64,000 nt of DNA from Marinobacter bohaiensis. Lineage in GTDB: Bacteria > Pseudomonadota > Gammaproteobacteria > Pseudomonadales > Oleiphilaceae. Positions 26,656 through 33,198 of the stretch are shown here, in pieces. Numbering within the stretch: the first letter of the stretch is position 1; each line of letters starts with the position of its first letter. Under the pieces are notes generated by a model that ran no database searches, was not told the DNA's origin, and saw only the letters and a program-made list of their open reading frames with translations. The DNA lies in contig NZ_QGEH01000004.1 of NCBI RefSeq assembly GCF_003258515.1, positions 282,319 to 346,318 of the forward strand. The letters run 5' to 3'. Both the position numbers and the translations under genes were made by a program.

Positions 26656-26742
26656 TGTAACGCCAGCCATAAGCGGCGCCCTGACAAGGGCGTCCGGTGG
26701 AGGGCCAAAGGCCCGGAACGACCTTAATGGCATTGTTAAATG
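26656..26742 (-). repeat. attC site (canonical)
   Basis: On the minus strand: TTTAAC core, inner stem GGGCC-TTT-GGCCC, GGACGCCC...GGGCGCC right arm, and GCGTTACA at the end. It separates the 26749 and 25730 cassettes. Confidence 0.8.
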
Positions 26743-26748
26743 AATTAT

Positions 26749-27288
26749 TCACAGCAAGCCTGCAAGGGCGATGACGGTTGTAACAGCAAAAGCTACGAAG
26801 CCCCAGAAGTATGGCCGTCGTTTGAATTCGTTGGATAAGAAGTTTTCTAACCGCTCGAATAAATTTTTAGGCGCCGGATTTTTCACCGGCATTTCAGAAA
26901 TCCGTAATGCACAAATCATTGATGCCTGAGCGGGATCATGAATGCTACCAGTGTAAATGTGCCCGGCACTCGAGCCATCGTCGTTCATCTGTGTTGCGAT
27001 AGGTCCTGAGGCGAACAAACCCGAGTATTGGCGTAATGCTTCATACCACCGTTCTTCTGGCGACAAAATACCCAGAACAGCCTCACTCAGTTCCTCAGGC
27101 TGTATCTCCGAAAGCTTGACGCCAGCCAATGAGCACAATTTTTCAAACTCTCTCAATTTTGGACTAACTGGAACACCGGCGAGTCGATAATAGGTGCCGG
27201 CAGCGCCCCATTGATAATCGATACGGACGAACCTAAGTGCCTCCTCACAAGCTTGAAATTCCTTTCGTAAATCTTGCCAGCTCAACAT
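26749..27288 (-). CDS. Cassette-borne C-terminally anchored protein
   Basis: A 179-residue protein from the ATG at 27288 (MLSWQDLRKEFQACEEALRF); upstream in-frame codons belong to the attC. A single C-terminal membrane segment (PYFWGFVAFAVTTVIALAGLL) makes it a tail-anchored protein with a soluble domain of about 150 residues. The soluble part contains EERWYEALRQYSGLF and HIYTGSIHDPAQA and matches no family I can name. Confidence 0.7.
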   Translation of the reverse strand: MLSWQDLRKEFQACEEALRFVRIDYQWGAAGTYYRLAGVPVSPKLREFEKLCSLAGVKLSEIQPEELSEAVLGILSPEERWYEALRQYSGLFASGPIATQMNDDGSSAGHIYTGSIHDPAQASMICALRISEMPVKNPAPKNLFERLENFLSNEFKRRPYFWGFVAFAVTTVIALAGLL

Positions 27289-27300
27289 GAAGCCATTTCC

Positions 27301-27386
27301 ATTTAACGCTTGCAGCATGCGCGCCCGCGAAATGGAGCCGAAGGCGCAATGTAGTGGGCGTCGCCGTGCCTGCACTGGTTAGGTCC
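27301..27386 (-). repeat. attC site (canonical), closely similar to the one at 63355-63436
   Basis: Minus strand: CCTAACC core, GGCACGGCGACGCC, GCGCCTTCGGCTCC and a terminal AAGCGTTAAAT core. The middle third is nearly the same as in the attC at 63.4 kb. Confidence 0.85.
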
Positions 27387-27930
27387 TAGCATGCGACTGA
27401 ATAATTCCGTTGCAGACGTAAAGGCAATTTCGAACAGTGCTATCAACTTTTTCGAAGAAGTCATCGTTGAGAACCTGCTCCTTATGCCCTCCACTGTAAT
27501 ACTGAAGCACATAGCCATCATGCTGATCATGGAGTACTTGTCCATGGGCAAATGCATTTCTCCACAACATTAGTTTGTTTAAGTCTGCCTTCAGGCTTTT
27601 AATCTTTTCGCGCCCCAACAACTTAAACTCTTCTAGGAGACGCGTGAAAACCCGACGTTTAAATGAGAATGAGAAGTCGGAGGTTCCCATGATCTCACTC
27701 ACGAAGAAATCTCTGTAGTTGCGATTCTGGCCTGTCTCAGTAAAAAGGATCTTGCTGACCGCCTCAATAATTCGGTCCTCGATCATCACCATCGCGGAAA
27801 GTATTTCAGTGCCATTTTTCTCTATTACAGCCATCTCATCGACCAAGCTTGAAGGCCGTCTTTGCAGCGGGTCTGGGCGATCAAGATCTAAGCGAAGAGT
27901 GATGGCCTTCGGGAATTTCAGCTCTTTCAT
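27379..27930 (-). CDS. Cassette-borne HEPN-like protein (Rx4H motif)
   Basis: A 183-residue helical protein. DLNKLMLWRNAFAHGQVLHD at about residues 116-135 contains Arg124-x4-His129, the catalytic signature of HEPN domains, at the start of a helix as in that fold. The preceding helices (DEMAVIEKNGTEILSAMVM, ARG-rich linker, FKRRVFTRLLEEFKLLG) are compatible with a four-helix bundle. HEPN proteins are often RNases in toxin-antitoxin, CRISPR and anti-phage systems. No MNT nucleotidyltransferase partner is adjacent, so a solitary role is likely. Many abortive-infection-type HEPN proteins stand alone. Confidence 0.55.
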   Translation of the reverse strand: MKELKFPKAITLRLDLDRPDPLQRRPSSLVDEMAVIEKNGTEILSAMVMIEDRIIEAVSKILFTETGQNRNYRDFFVSEIMGTSDFSFSFKRRVFTRLLEEFKLLGREKIKSLKADLNKLMLWRNAFAHGQVLHDQHDGYVLQYYSGGHKEQVLNDDFFEKVDSTVRNCLYVCNGIIQSHART

Positions 27931-27934
27931 ATAA

Positions 27935-27994
27935 ACCTAACGCCTGCAGCAGGGGCGCGACGTCAGGAGCGTCCCTTGCCTGCTTTGGTTAGGT
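27935..27994 (-). repeat. attC site (canonical 60-bp type)
   Basis: Minus strand: CCTAACC, then AAGCAGGCA and TGCTGCAGGC arms, AGGGACGCTCC...GGCGTTAGG. This is the classic 59-base-element size. Confidence 0.9.
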
Positions 27995-28663
27995 AAACAG
28001 TTCAGGATCATCTTGAATGAGCTGCCTTCCAAGGTCACGTGCTGCTTCTTCCAAAGCTGTTAATGCTCGCAAAACTTGCTGGTAATAGTCAGAGTATCGA
28101 TCTAGGTGAACAGCGTTGGGAATTGGTAACGGAACTCCCTGCGATCTCTGATCTGCAAGGTACTTCATGCCCTCAACCAACCACTTTTGGAATTCCGCAT
28201 GGGCGATTTGGAATTGTGCATGCACCTGATCAAATTCAGGAAAGTAGAGCTTTTGAAGCATAGTGGCGGTCGAGAATGCCGATTTTTCGTAATCAACTTT
28301 CGAGTTGAAAAGTTTCTCATTCATTTCCCTTGATAAATTTTCCGACGCCTCGATTGCCTTAGCTACATAACATTCAAGTTTTTCACGGCGAAGGGTTTCA
28401 ATAGCATGTCGCCTATTGAGAGTATGATCTAACTTACCCCGAATCGACTCAGTGATCTCTGTAGTGTCTTTCAACTGCTGTTTGATTAGATCAAAGTCCG
28501 CTGCAATCGCTTTGTGCTCGCCTCTCCTACCGAAATAAGAGCTGAGGAAAGCACCAACTGCGCCCGAGACCAGGGTGAGCAGGCCAATAGAGAGGAAATA
28601 AGGCCAAGAGCGACTCAGCGTCTCTGAAGATATGGCCGAAGCCAATGCCTGAATATCATCCAT
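27989..28663 (-). CDS. Cassette-borne membrane-anchored coiled-coil protein
   Basis: A 224-residue protein with one N-terminal membrane segment (YFLSIGLLTLVSGAVGAFLSSYF, about residues 22-44). The remainder is a long charged helical cytoplasmic part (LIKQQLKDTTEITESIRGKLD, YQQVLRALTALEEAARDLGRQL). It resembles other cassette- and prophage-borne membrane proteins of unknown role. There is no enzymatic motif. Confidence 0.7.
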   Translation of the reverse strand: MDDIQALASAISSETLSRSWPYFLSIGLLTLVSGAVGAFLSSYFGRRGEHKAIAADFDLIKQQLKDTTEITESIRGKLDHTLNRRHAIETLRREKLECYVAKAIEASENLSREMNEKLFNSKVDYEKSAFSTATMLQKLYFPEFDQVHAQFQIAHAEFQKWLVEGMKYLADQRSQGVPLPIPNAVHLDRYSDYYQQVLRALTALEEAARDLGRQLIQDDPELFT

Positions 28664-28673
28664 GTGTATTCTT

Positions 28674-28758
28674 ACCTAACGCCCGCAGCAACCGCAGCTT
28701 TGTAGTGGAGCCGCAGGCGCAACGGAAAAGCTGTCGGATTGCCTGCGATTGTTAGGGC
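28674..28758 (-). repeat. attC site (canonical)
   Basis: Minus strand: GCCCTAAC...CGCAGGC, inner arms TGCGCCTGCGGCTCC, terminal GGGCGTTAGGT. Confidence 0.88.
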
Positions 28759-28769
28759 GTGACTTAGCG

Positions 28770-29270
28770 CTACCCACCTTTAATTGCCGCTCCGACAAAT
28801 ACACCAACCAATGAGGACAACACGCCGATGACCACCGGCACCCACCATCGAAGCTCCTTACGACGAACAACTGCTTGAGTTTGTAGCTTCACTGCTACAT
28901 CTATTAATGCAAGGATTTGTTCGGAGGACAGAGGCAAACGGGAGATATGAGACCTATTGTCTTTCGGCAATGCCTTGAATTGCTCTACCGTAATTACTTC
29001 TTCAGTCTGTGTGTTATAAACTCTAGGTTGAGCGCGCCGAACGACTAGTGACTGAAAATCGTCATCGCCTATACCGGCCCGAAAAAATTCGGGATGCTCA
29101 TTAAAAATGGATTGCCAGTCATTCGCGCTCTTTGGCTTTTCGCCGAGCAAATTAGCCCATGACTCTACCTTGCGTCCCGAATACCTATATGTACCCATTA
29201 CCTGGATTGCAGCGATTACATCAGCAAGCCTATGTTGATGAGCAAGGTAAGGGGATTGTTTCTCAATCAT
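28770..29270 (-). CDS. Cassette-borne winged-helix-like protein with C-terminal membrane anchor
   Basis: A 166-residue protein from the ATG at 29270 (AGGACA ribosome-binding site). The N-terminal part HRLADVIAAIQVMGTYRYSG and WQSIFNEHPEFFR matches a recurring family I recall from accessory regions of gammaproteobacteria, usually with a C-terminal membrane helix. Here that helix is WWVPVVIGVLSSLVGVFVGAAI. It is the array's promoter-proximal gene, reading from the right. Function is not established. Confidence 0.75.
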   Translation of the reverse strand: MIEKQSPYLAHQHRLADVIAAIQVMGTYRYSGRKVESWANLLGEKPKSANDWQSIFNEHPEFFRAGIGDDDFQSLVVRRAQPRVYNTQTEEVITVEQFKALPKDNRSHISRLPLSSEQILALIDVAVKLQTQAVVRRKELRWWVPVVIGVLSSLVGVFVGAAIKGG

Positions 29271-29287
29271 GACTTGTCCTGTTGTGA

Positions 29288-29295
29288 GCCCTAAC
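29288..29295 (-). repeat. Isolated GTTAGGGC cassette-insertion core
   Basis: A single GTTRRRY-type core lies 18 nt before the first cassette gene, with no full attC around it. It may be the remnant of attI or of a lost cassette's attC. Confidence 0.5.
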
Positions 29296-29551
29296 AGCAA
29301 TTAGACCGCGTTCCGCGATATCGAATAACCGTGCGTTCTCGATAATGTCGCCCTACGGGCGGTTTCGGAACGGCCGTTAATCCCATTTAAACAACACCTT
29401 AGCGTCTCGTCGCTAACAGCGCCATGTATTCGTTTGACGTCTTCTTTTCGTGTTTTCAATATAACTGTATAAAAACAGGCCATCGCAAACCGCGCCACAT
29501 ACCCAGAGCCAGAACCGAGTTCCCCGGCGCGGATGTCCTCAACTTTCCGAT

Positions 29552-29941
29552 TCAATCCGCCGCCCCCACCGCCCACGGACGCGCTCCATCAGCCGGTCGA
29601 CCACCGCGCCAACGGCTTGTTTTGACGAGCCCGAGAACATCGTGCGCCCGGTAGCTGTCGCGGCCGTGGAAATAGCGCTTTGCCATCTCGGCGCGCAGGC
29701 TGTCCAGGAATGTCTGACTCAGGCGCAGGTTGACGGTGTTGCGGGACGCTTCGTGTCGGTACAGGGCCACGGCGTAGGCGAGGTACTGGGTGTTGAGGTG
29801 GATGGCCACCAGGGTTTTCTGGATCTGGGGAACGGTGTACTGCTCGCGCAGGCCGTAGCGGCTGCGCAGCGCTGGTCCGAGTAGGGTGATGTAGTGGTCA
29901 ACCATCCGGTTGCGGCGATAGCGGTTCATCCAGTCGAGCAT
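29552..29941 (-). CDS. Small helical protein of unknown function
   Basis: A 129-residue basic protein, MLDWMNRYRRNRMVDHYITL..., with Tyr/Leu-rich helices (IQKTLVAIHLNTQYLAYAVALY) and no membrane segment. GC and codon use match the backbone, so it lies outside the cassette array. Similar small proteins occur singly in marine gammaproteobacteria; I know no function. The last ~20 residues are Gly/Arg rich and may be unstructured. The three genes from 30946 down to here run on the same strand. Confidence 0.6.
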   Translation of the reverse strand: MLDWMNRYRRNRMVDHYITLLGPALRSRYGLREQYTVPQIQKTLVAIHLNTQYLAYAVALYRHEASRNTVNLRLSQTFLDSLRAEMAKRYFHGRDSYRAHDVLGLVKTSRWRGGRPADGARPWAVGAAD

Positions 29942-29994
29942 CGTTTTACGCGTCCTTGCTCAACGTTCTTCCCTGACCTCTCCGGCCTTGCCTC

Positions 29995-30522
29995 CTACCG
30001 ATAACCCACGGCCTCGGCGTCCGGCTCGTAGTCGTCCTCCGGCCTCCAGGCCACAAACGTCCGCGCCACGCGGCGGGAGCGTTTCATGTAGGGGATCCAC
30101 ACCAGCGCGGTGACGGCGGCGGTGGTCAGGGATACGAGGGTGACGGGTGACAGCAGCACGCCATCGTGGCGGGTCAGATGATGGACCCAGACATCCAGCG
30201 GGACGAACAGCAGTTGGAGCATGAGGAACACGCGGAAAAGCCGGGGGAACAGGTAGTGCCGGGCGAAGAACAGATAGATCTGGAACAGCGAGACCAGCAA
30301 CAGGAGGCCGCCGAGGACGATCTCGCTGACCAGCAGCGGCGCGCGGAACGGATCGTGGAGCACGCCCATGCGCTGGATCAGCGCCGTCCACTGGCCATCG
30401 GTGACGATAGCGCCGTACAGGGGCAGCACCGACAGCGTCGGCAACACCGGCGCCACCAGGACGGCCAGTCCCACAAGAATCAGCCACCCACCGAGTGCGT
30501 GGCGTTTTGCGTCCCTGCTCAT
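29995..30522 (-). CDS. Four-segment membrane protein of unknown function
   Basis: A 175-residue protein with GGGAAGCC before the ATG. Hydrophobic segments are at residues 11-38, 57-83, 85-105 and 122-143, so four membrane spans are likely; the C-terminus is charged (RPEDDYEPDAEAVGYR). The pattern resembles DUF2569-type small membrane proteins, but I cannot confirm the family. Confidence 0.65.
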   Translation of the reverse strand: MSRDAKRHALGGWLILVGLAVLVAPVLPTLSVLPLYGAIVTDGQWTALIQRMGVLHDPFRAPLLVSEIVLGGLLLLVSLFQIYLFFARHYLFPRLFRVFLMLQLLFVPLDVWVHHLTRHDGVLLSPVTLVSLTTAAVTALVWIPYMKRSRRVARTFVAWRPEDDYEPDAEAVGYR

Positions 30523-30733
30523 TGGCTTCCCATCGATTCGTCAGCGGCCCGAACCGGGCGTCGCAGCCCCGTCCACCACGCTCAAGGCTGTCCGCGCGTT
30601 CAAGATAGTTCGAATGATGGCTTCATGCTGCGATTAACGATTCTTAATGTAAATCGAGCAGACGTAAACTAATGAAAAACCTGTCGGGAAATATCAGGAA
30701 AAGCCTTCATCGTCTGAACCACGGCTCAACAGG

Positions 30734-30946
30734 TCAGCTCACGCCCAGCCGGTCCAGGTAGTGCTGCAGCTCCGGCTCGCTCATATCGAGATGCTCCAGC
30801 ACGCGGCCGTAGAGCATGGCGGAGGGCACATTGCGGCCGCCCAGTTCGCGCTGGGTCTCGTGCAGCACGTAGAGGATGATGCGCTCGGTCCGGGTCAGGC
30901 CGTCGCGAACGTCGGGAATGGTGTCGAGGATGTCCCGGGGATCCAT
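30734..30946 (-). CDS. Small conserved-looking protein of unknown function
   Basis: A 70-residue helical acidic protein started at the ATG at 30946 (MDPRDILDTIPDVRDGLTRT; GGAGCC upstream), in preference to a longer frame that adds 31 unlikely residues. TERIILYVLHETQRELGGRNVP is followed by PELQHYLDRLG, a winged-helix-like pattern. It lies at the edge of the 1-kb DnaA-box repeat region. Confidence 0.55.
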   Translation of the reverse strand: MDPRDILDTIPDVRDGLTRTERIILYVLHETQRELGGRNVPSAMLYGRVLEHLDMSEPELQHYLDRLGVS

Positions 30947-31138
30947 GGGCAAGGCTCCGTCAATGGGTCCGATCAAGCGTGATGGAGGCCAATCACGATG
31001 CGGTGGATAAAGTATGGTGGATTCCCGCCCGGTGGACAACGCGCATTGTTCAGCCCCTGAACGGCATTGGCGATTTATCGGTCATCGCCCGAAATGCCTT
31101 TTTAGACAGGCCTTTAACGACGCTCTTACGCCCTTCCC

Positions 31139-31169
31139 CACACAGTTATCCACGGATTGTGGGGATAAC
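31139..31169. repeat. DnaA-box palindrome, copy 1
   Basis: CACACAGTTATCCACGG plus ATTGTGGGGATAA. Its upstream partner motif, expected at 31046, is only weakly similar (TTGTTCAGCCC). Confidence 0.7.
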
Positions 31170-31374
31170 ATGGCGGGGTTGGCACCGAACACGGGCCGCT
31201 CGGTGGGGCCTGGGTTATTCACCGTGGAAAACCCACACCAGTGCACAGGAAACAACCGGACCCGACCGACGGAGACGGGAATTTATACCCAGGGCCCGCG
31301 CGATGATCATTTAACAGACAGGATCTATTTTTCTAACGATAACAGTTAATTAACCGACCTCTCCTCGAACTCCT

Positions 31375-31405
31375 CACACAGTTATCCACGGTTTGTGGGG
31401 ATAAA
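31375..31405. repeat. DnaA-box palindrome, copy 2
   Basis: Same module with G-TTTGTGGGGATAAA; the TTTATACCCAG partner is exactly 100 bp upstream. Confidence 0.75.
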
Positions 31406-31639
31406 CCGCCGCCAAGTGACTGATCCTCAGGGCCTACACCCCATCCGGTCATAACGTGGGAAAAATCCCCGTCTGGTGGTCGCAATTGATCGGATGCTGA
31501 TCTGTTCGCCGGCGGAAACGCCGTTTTCCACAATCCGTCAGGCCTGTTTATACCCAGTCGGCGCGCCTTGGCCAATAACCGTACAAGTCCTGAAAAATCA
31601 TAAAAAACAGAAGATTATACGACTTCCCCTCGCACTCCT

Positions 31640-31670
31640 CACACACTTATCCACGGATTGTGGGGATAAA
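31640..31670. repeat. DnaA-box palindrome, copy 3
   Basis: Same module with ACACTTATCCACGG; the TTTATACCCAG partner is exactly 100 bp upstream. Confidence 0.75.
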
Positions 31671-31906
31671 CGGATCGCGCCGGTTTATCCCTCGCCCCAC
31701 CTGTGAAATACCGACGAACCACGCTGCCGGCGGAGAAAAACGCAACACAAGTGCACGAATAAATATCAGAGACACAACGACCGCCGGCGAGAATGCCCGC
31801 AATGGGACGACGGTTTATACCCAGCCCCGGAAAACTGGCCAATTATCAGGCATTATTCGCCACGCCCTGCGCCCCAACGCTTCCAGCGGATCATCCTCGC
31901 CTTCCT

Positions 31907-31937
31907 CACACAGTTATCCACGGATCGTGGGGATAAA
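31907..31937. repeat. DnaA-box palindrome, copy 4
   Basis: Same module with ATCGTGGGGATAAA; the TTTATACCCAG partner is exactly 100 bp upstream. It ends 32 bp before the AraC stop codon. Confidence 0.75.
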
Positions 31938-31968
31938 GCCGAGCCGTCACGCACCGGTGAACAACCGC

Positions 31969-32988
31969 TCAGACGACGCCGCAATCCGGCGTGCGGACGC
32001 GGGCCCGATAGGCCGTGGGCGAGCATCCGAACCACTGGCTGAAGGCGCGCTGGAAGCTGTTGGGCGAGACGTATCCCAGTGCTTCGCCGATCTCGCTGAC
32101 CGGCAGGCTGGAGTGCACCAGGTGCTGGATCGCCAGCTCCTTGCGCACCTCGTTCAGCACCTGGTTGAAGGCGGTGCCCTCGTCCCGCAAACGTCTGGCC
32201 AGGGTCCAGCGGCTCATGTTCAGGGCATCGCCCACGTGGACCATATCGGCACGTCCCTGGGGCAGCAGCTCACGCACCAGCGAGCGCACCGGACCGGACA
32301 GGCCTTGCGCCGTATCCAGCTGCAGCAGGGCCTGCTGTGCCTGGCTGACCAGTAAGCCCTGGATCGCCGGGTTGTGGCCGTCCGCCGACGCGGCCAGCAG
32401 AGCCCGGTCGAACACGATGGCGTTGGCCGGCTGCCCGAAATGGACCGGCGCCTGGAACAGGTCGTCATACAGCACGCCATAGTCCGGCCGGGCGTGGCGC
32501 ATGTGGACCGCCAGCCCGGGCACAACGCCGCCCAGGTAGCGCCGCAGCAGGTGATGGACGATGGACAGGTTGGCCTCGGCGTCGTGCGGGGCGCGGGTGA
32601 GCTGGTCCGGCAGGTACTGCAGCGCCGCACGCTCGCCACTGCGGTGCAGCCGATAGGCGTCGGGCTCGCCCCACAGGTCATGGAAGCGCACCAGGTGCTG
32701 GAACGCCTCCTCCAGGGTTGGGCTGTTCAGGAACACAGCGCTGAGGATGCTGGTATCCAGCACCGTGGCGCGACTTTCCGGGAGCAGGCAGTACTCCGGC
32801 GGCAGGTAATCGCCCGCCAACTCGAACATCGCCCAGGCCTGGTGCGCCGGGACAAAAGGACAGGCGGTGCGAAAACAGGCCGGATCGAGGCCGGTCCGCT
32901 GCCGGATACGGTCCTCGCTGGCGCCGGCGCGCACGGCGTCGTCGTAAACCGGCGCCACCAGTTGGGTGGAAATTTTTTGGTGAGTCAT
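31969..32988 (-). CDS. AraC-family transcriptional regulator (arabinose-binding-domain type)
   Basis: A 339-residue protein from the ATG at 32988 (MTHQKISTQLVAPVYDDAVR). The N-terminal 190 residues match the OruR/ArgR-like ligand domain (AGASEDRIRQRTGLDP, HLVRFHDLWGEPDAYRL). The C-terminal 100 residues hold two helix-turn-helix units, LNMSRWTLARRLRDEGTAF and SEIGEALGYVSPNSFQRAF..FG.SPTAYR. It is divergent from the GH3 lipoprotein, with only 210 bp between starts, so it may control that gene. The frame could extend upstream, but the added residues look unconserved. Confidence 0.9.
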   Translation of the reverse strand: MTHQKISTQLVAPVYDDAVRAGASEDRIRQRTGLDPACFRTACPFVPAHQAWAMFELAGDYLPPEYCLLPESRATVLDTSILSAVFLNSPTLEEAFQHLVRFHDLWGEPDAYRLHRSGERAALQYLPDQLTRAPHDAEANLSIVHHLLRRYLGGVVPGLAVHMRHARPDYGVLYDDLFQAPVHFGQPANAIVFDRALLAASADGHNPAIQGLLVSQAQQALLQLDTAQGLSGPVRSLVRELLPQGRADMVHVGDALNMSRWTLARRLRDEGTAFNQVLNEVRKELAIQHLVHSSLPVSEIGEALGYVSPNSFQRAFSQWFGCSPTAYRARVRTPDCGVV

Positions 32989-33198
32989 GGGTGGAAGATC
33001 CGTCTTCTTGTCGTTGTTGTGGTCTGTATTCGCGTCAGGATGCGTCGATCGTGGCGACAGGGCGTCGTCACCTGCCCCCGGATGCGCACTGGCTGCTCCC
33101 AACTGCGATTGTTGGCCGGCCGGACGCTGCCTAGCATCGTTTTTCGGGTACCCGGCTCTTTATCCAACGCCAACAAGAATAGACAGAGGACCGATTCC

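Larger units (their letters stand above)
24418..29296 (-). mobile_element. Integron gene-cassette array without integrase (CALIN-like)
   Basis: Eight genes of 91-301 codons lie head to tail on the minus strand, nearly all separated by 60-100-bp imperfect palindromes ending in GTTAG/GTTAA-type cores. Four of the separators are canonical attC sites; three are degenerate. GC content is clearly below that of the flanking genes. No integrase frame is present on either side, which fits a cluster of attC sites lacking the integrase. The right-hand end retains a lone GTTAGGGC core at 29288-29295 before the first gene; at the left end no attC follows the last gene. Confidence 0.85.
31002..31936. repeat. 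Cluster of DnaA-box palindromic modules in non-coding DNA
   Basis: Between 30947 and 31968 no gene is supported. Four copies of CACACAGTTATCCACGG followed by ATTGTGGGGATAA lie at 31146, 31382, 31647 and 31914 (first T of TTATCC), spaced 236, 265 and 267 bp. Each holds TTATCCACG on one strand and TTATCCCCA on the other, one mismatch from the DnaA-box consensus. A further GGTGGATAA lies at 31002. The last three copies are preceded, at exactly 100 bp each, by TTTATACCCAG (31282, 31547, 31814). AT-rich tracts (31300-31355, 31590-31625) lie inside the units. A datA-like DnaA sink or a secondary origin-like site is possible. Confidence 0.75.

Noticed and set aside
29465..29478. LexA-like CTGTATAAAAACAG
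   Set aside because: The spacing between CTG and CAG is 8, not the 10 of gammaproteobacterial SOS boxes, and no integrase or SOS gene follows.
29301..29576. Minus-strand frame of 91 codons upstream of the first cassette array
   Set aside because: No ribosome-binding site, no recognisable domain, Gly-rich start and overlap with the neighbouring gene; likely chance.
31139..31937. CRISPR array
   Set aside because: Repeats are 236-267 bp apart, only four in number, with no uniform spacers and no cas genes.
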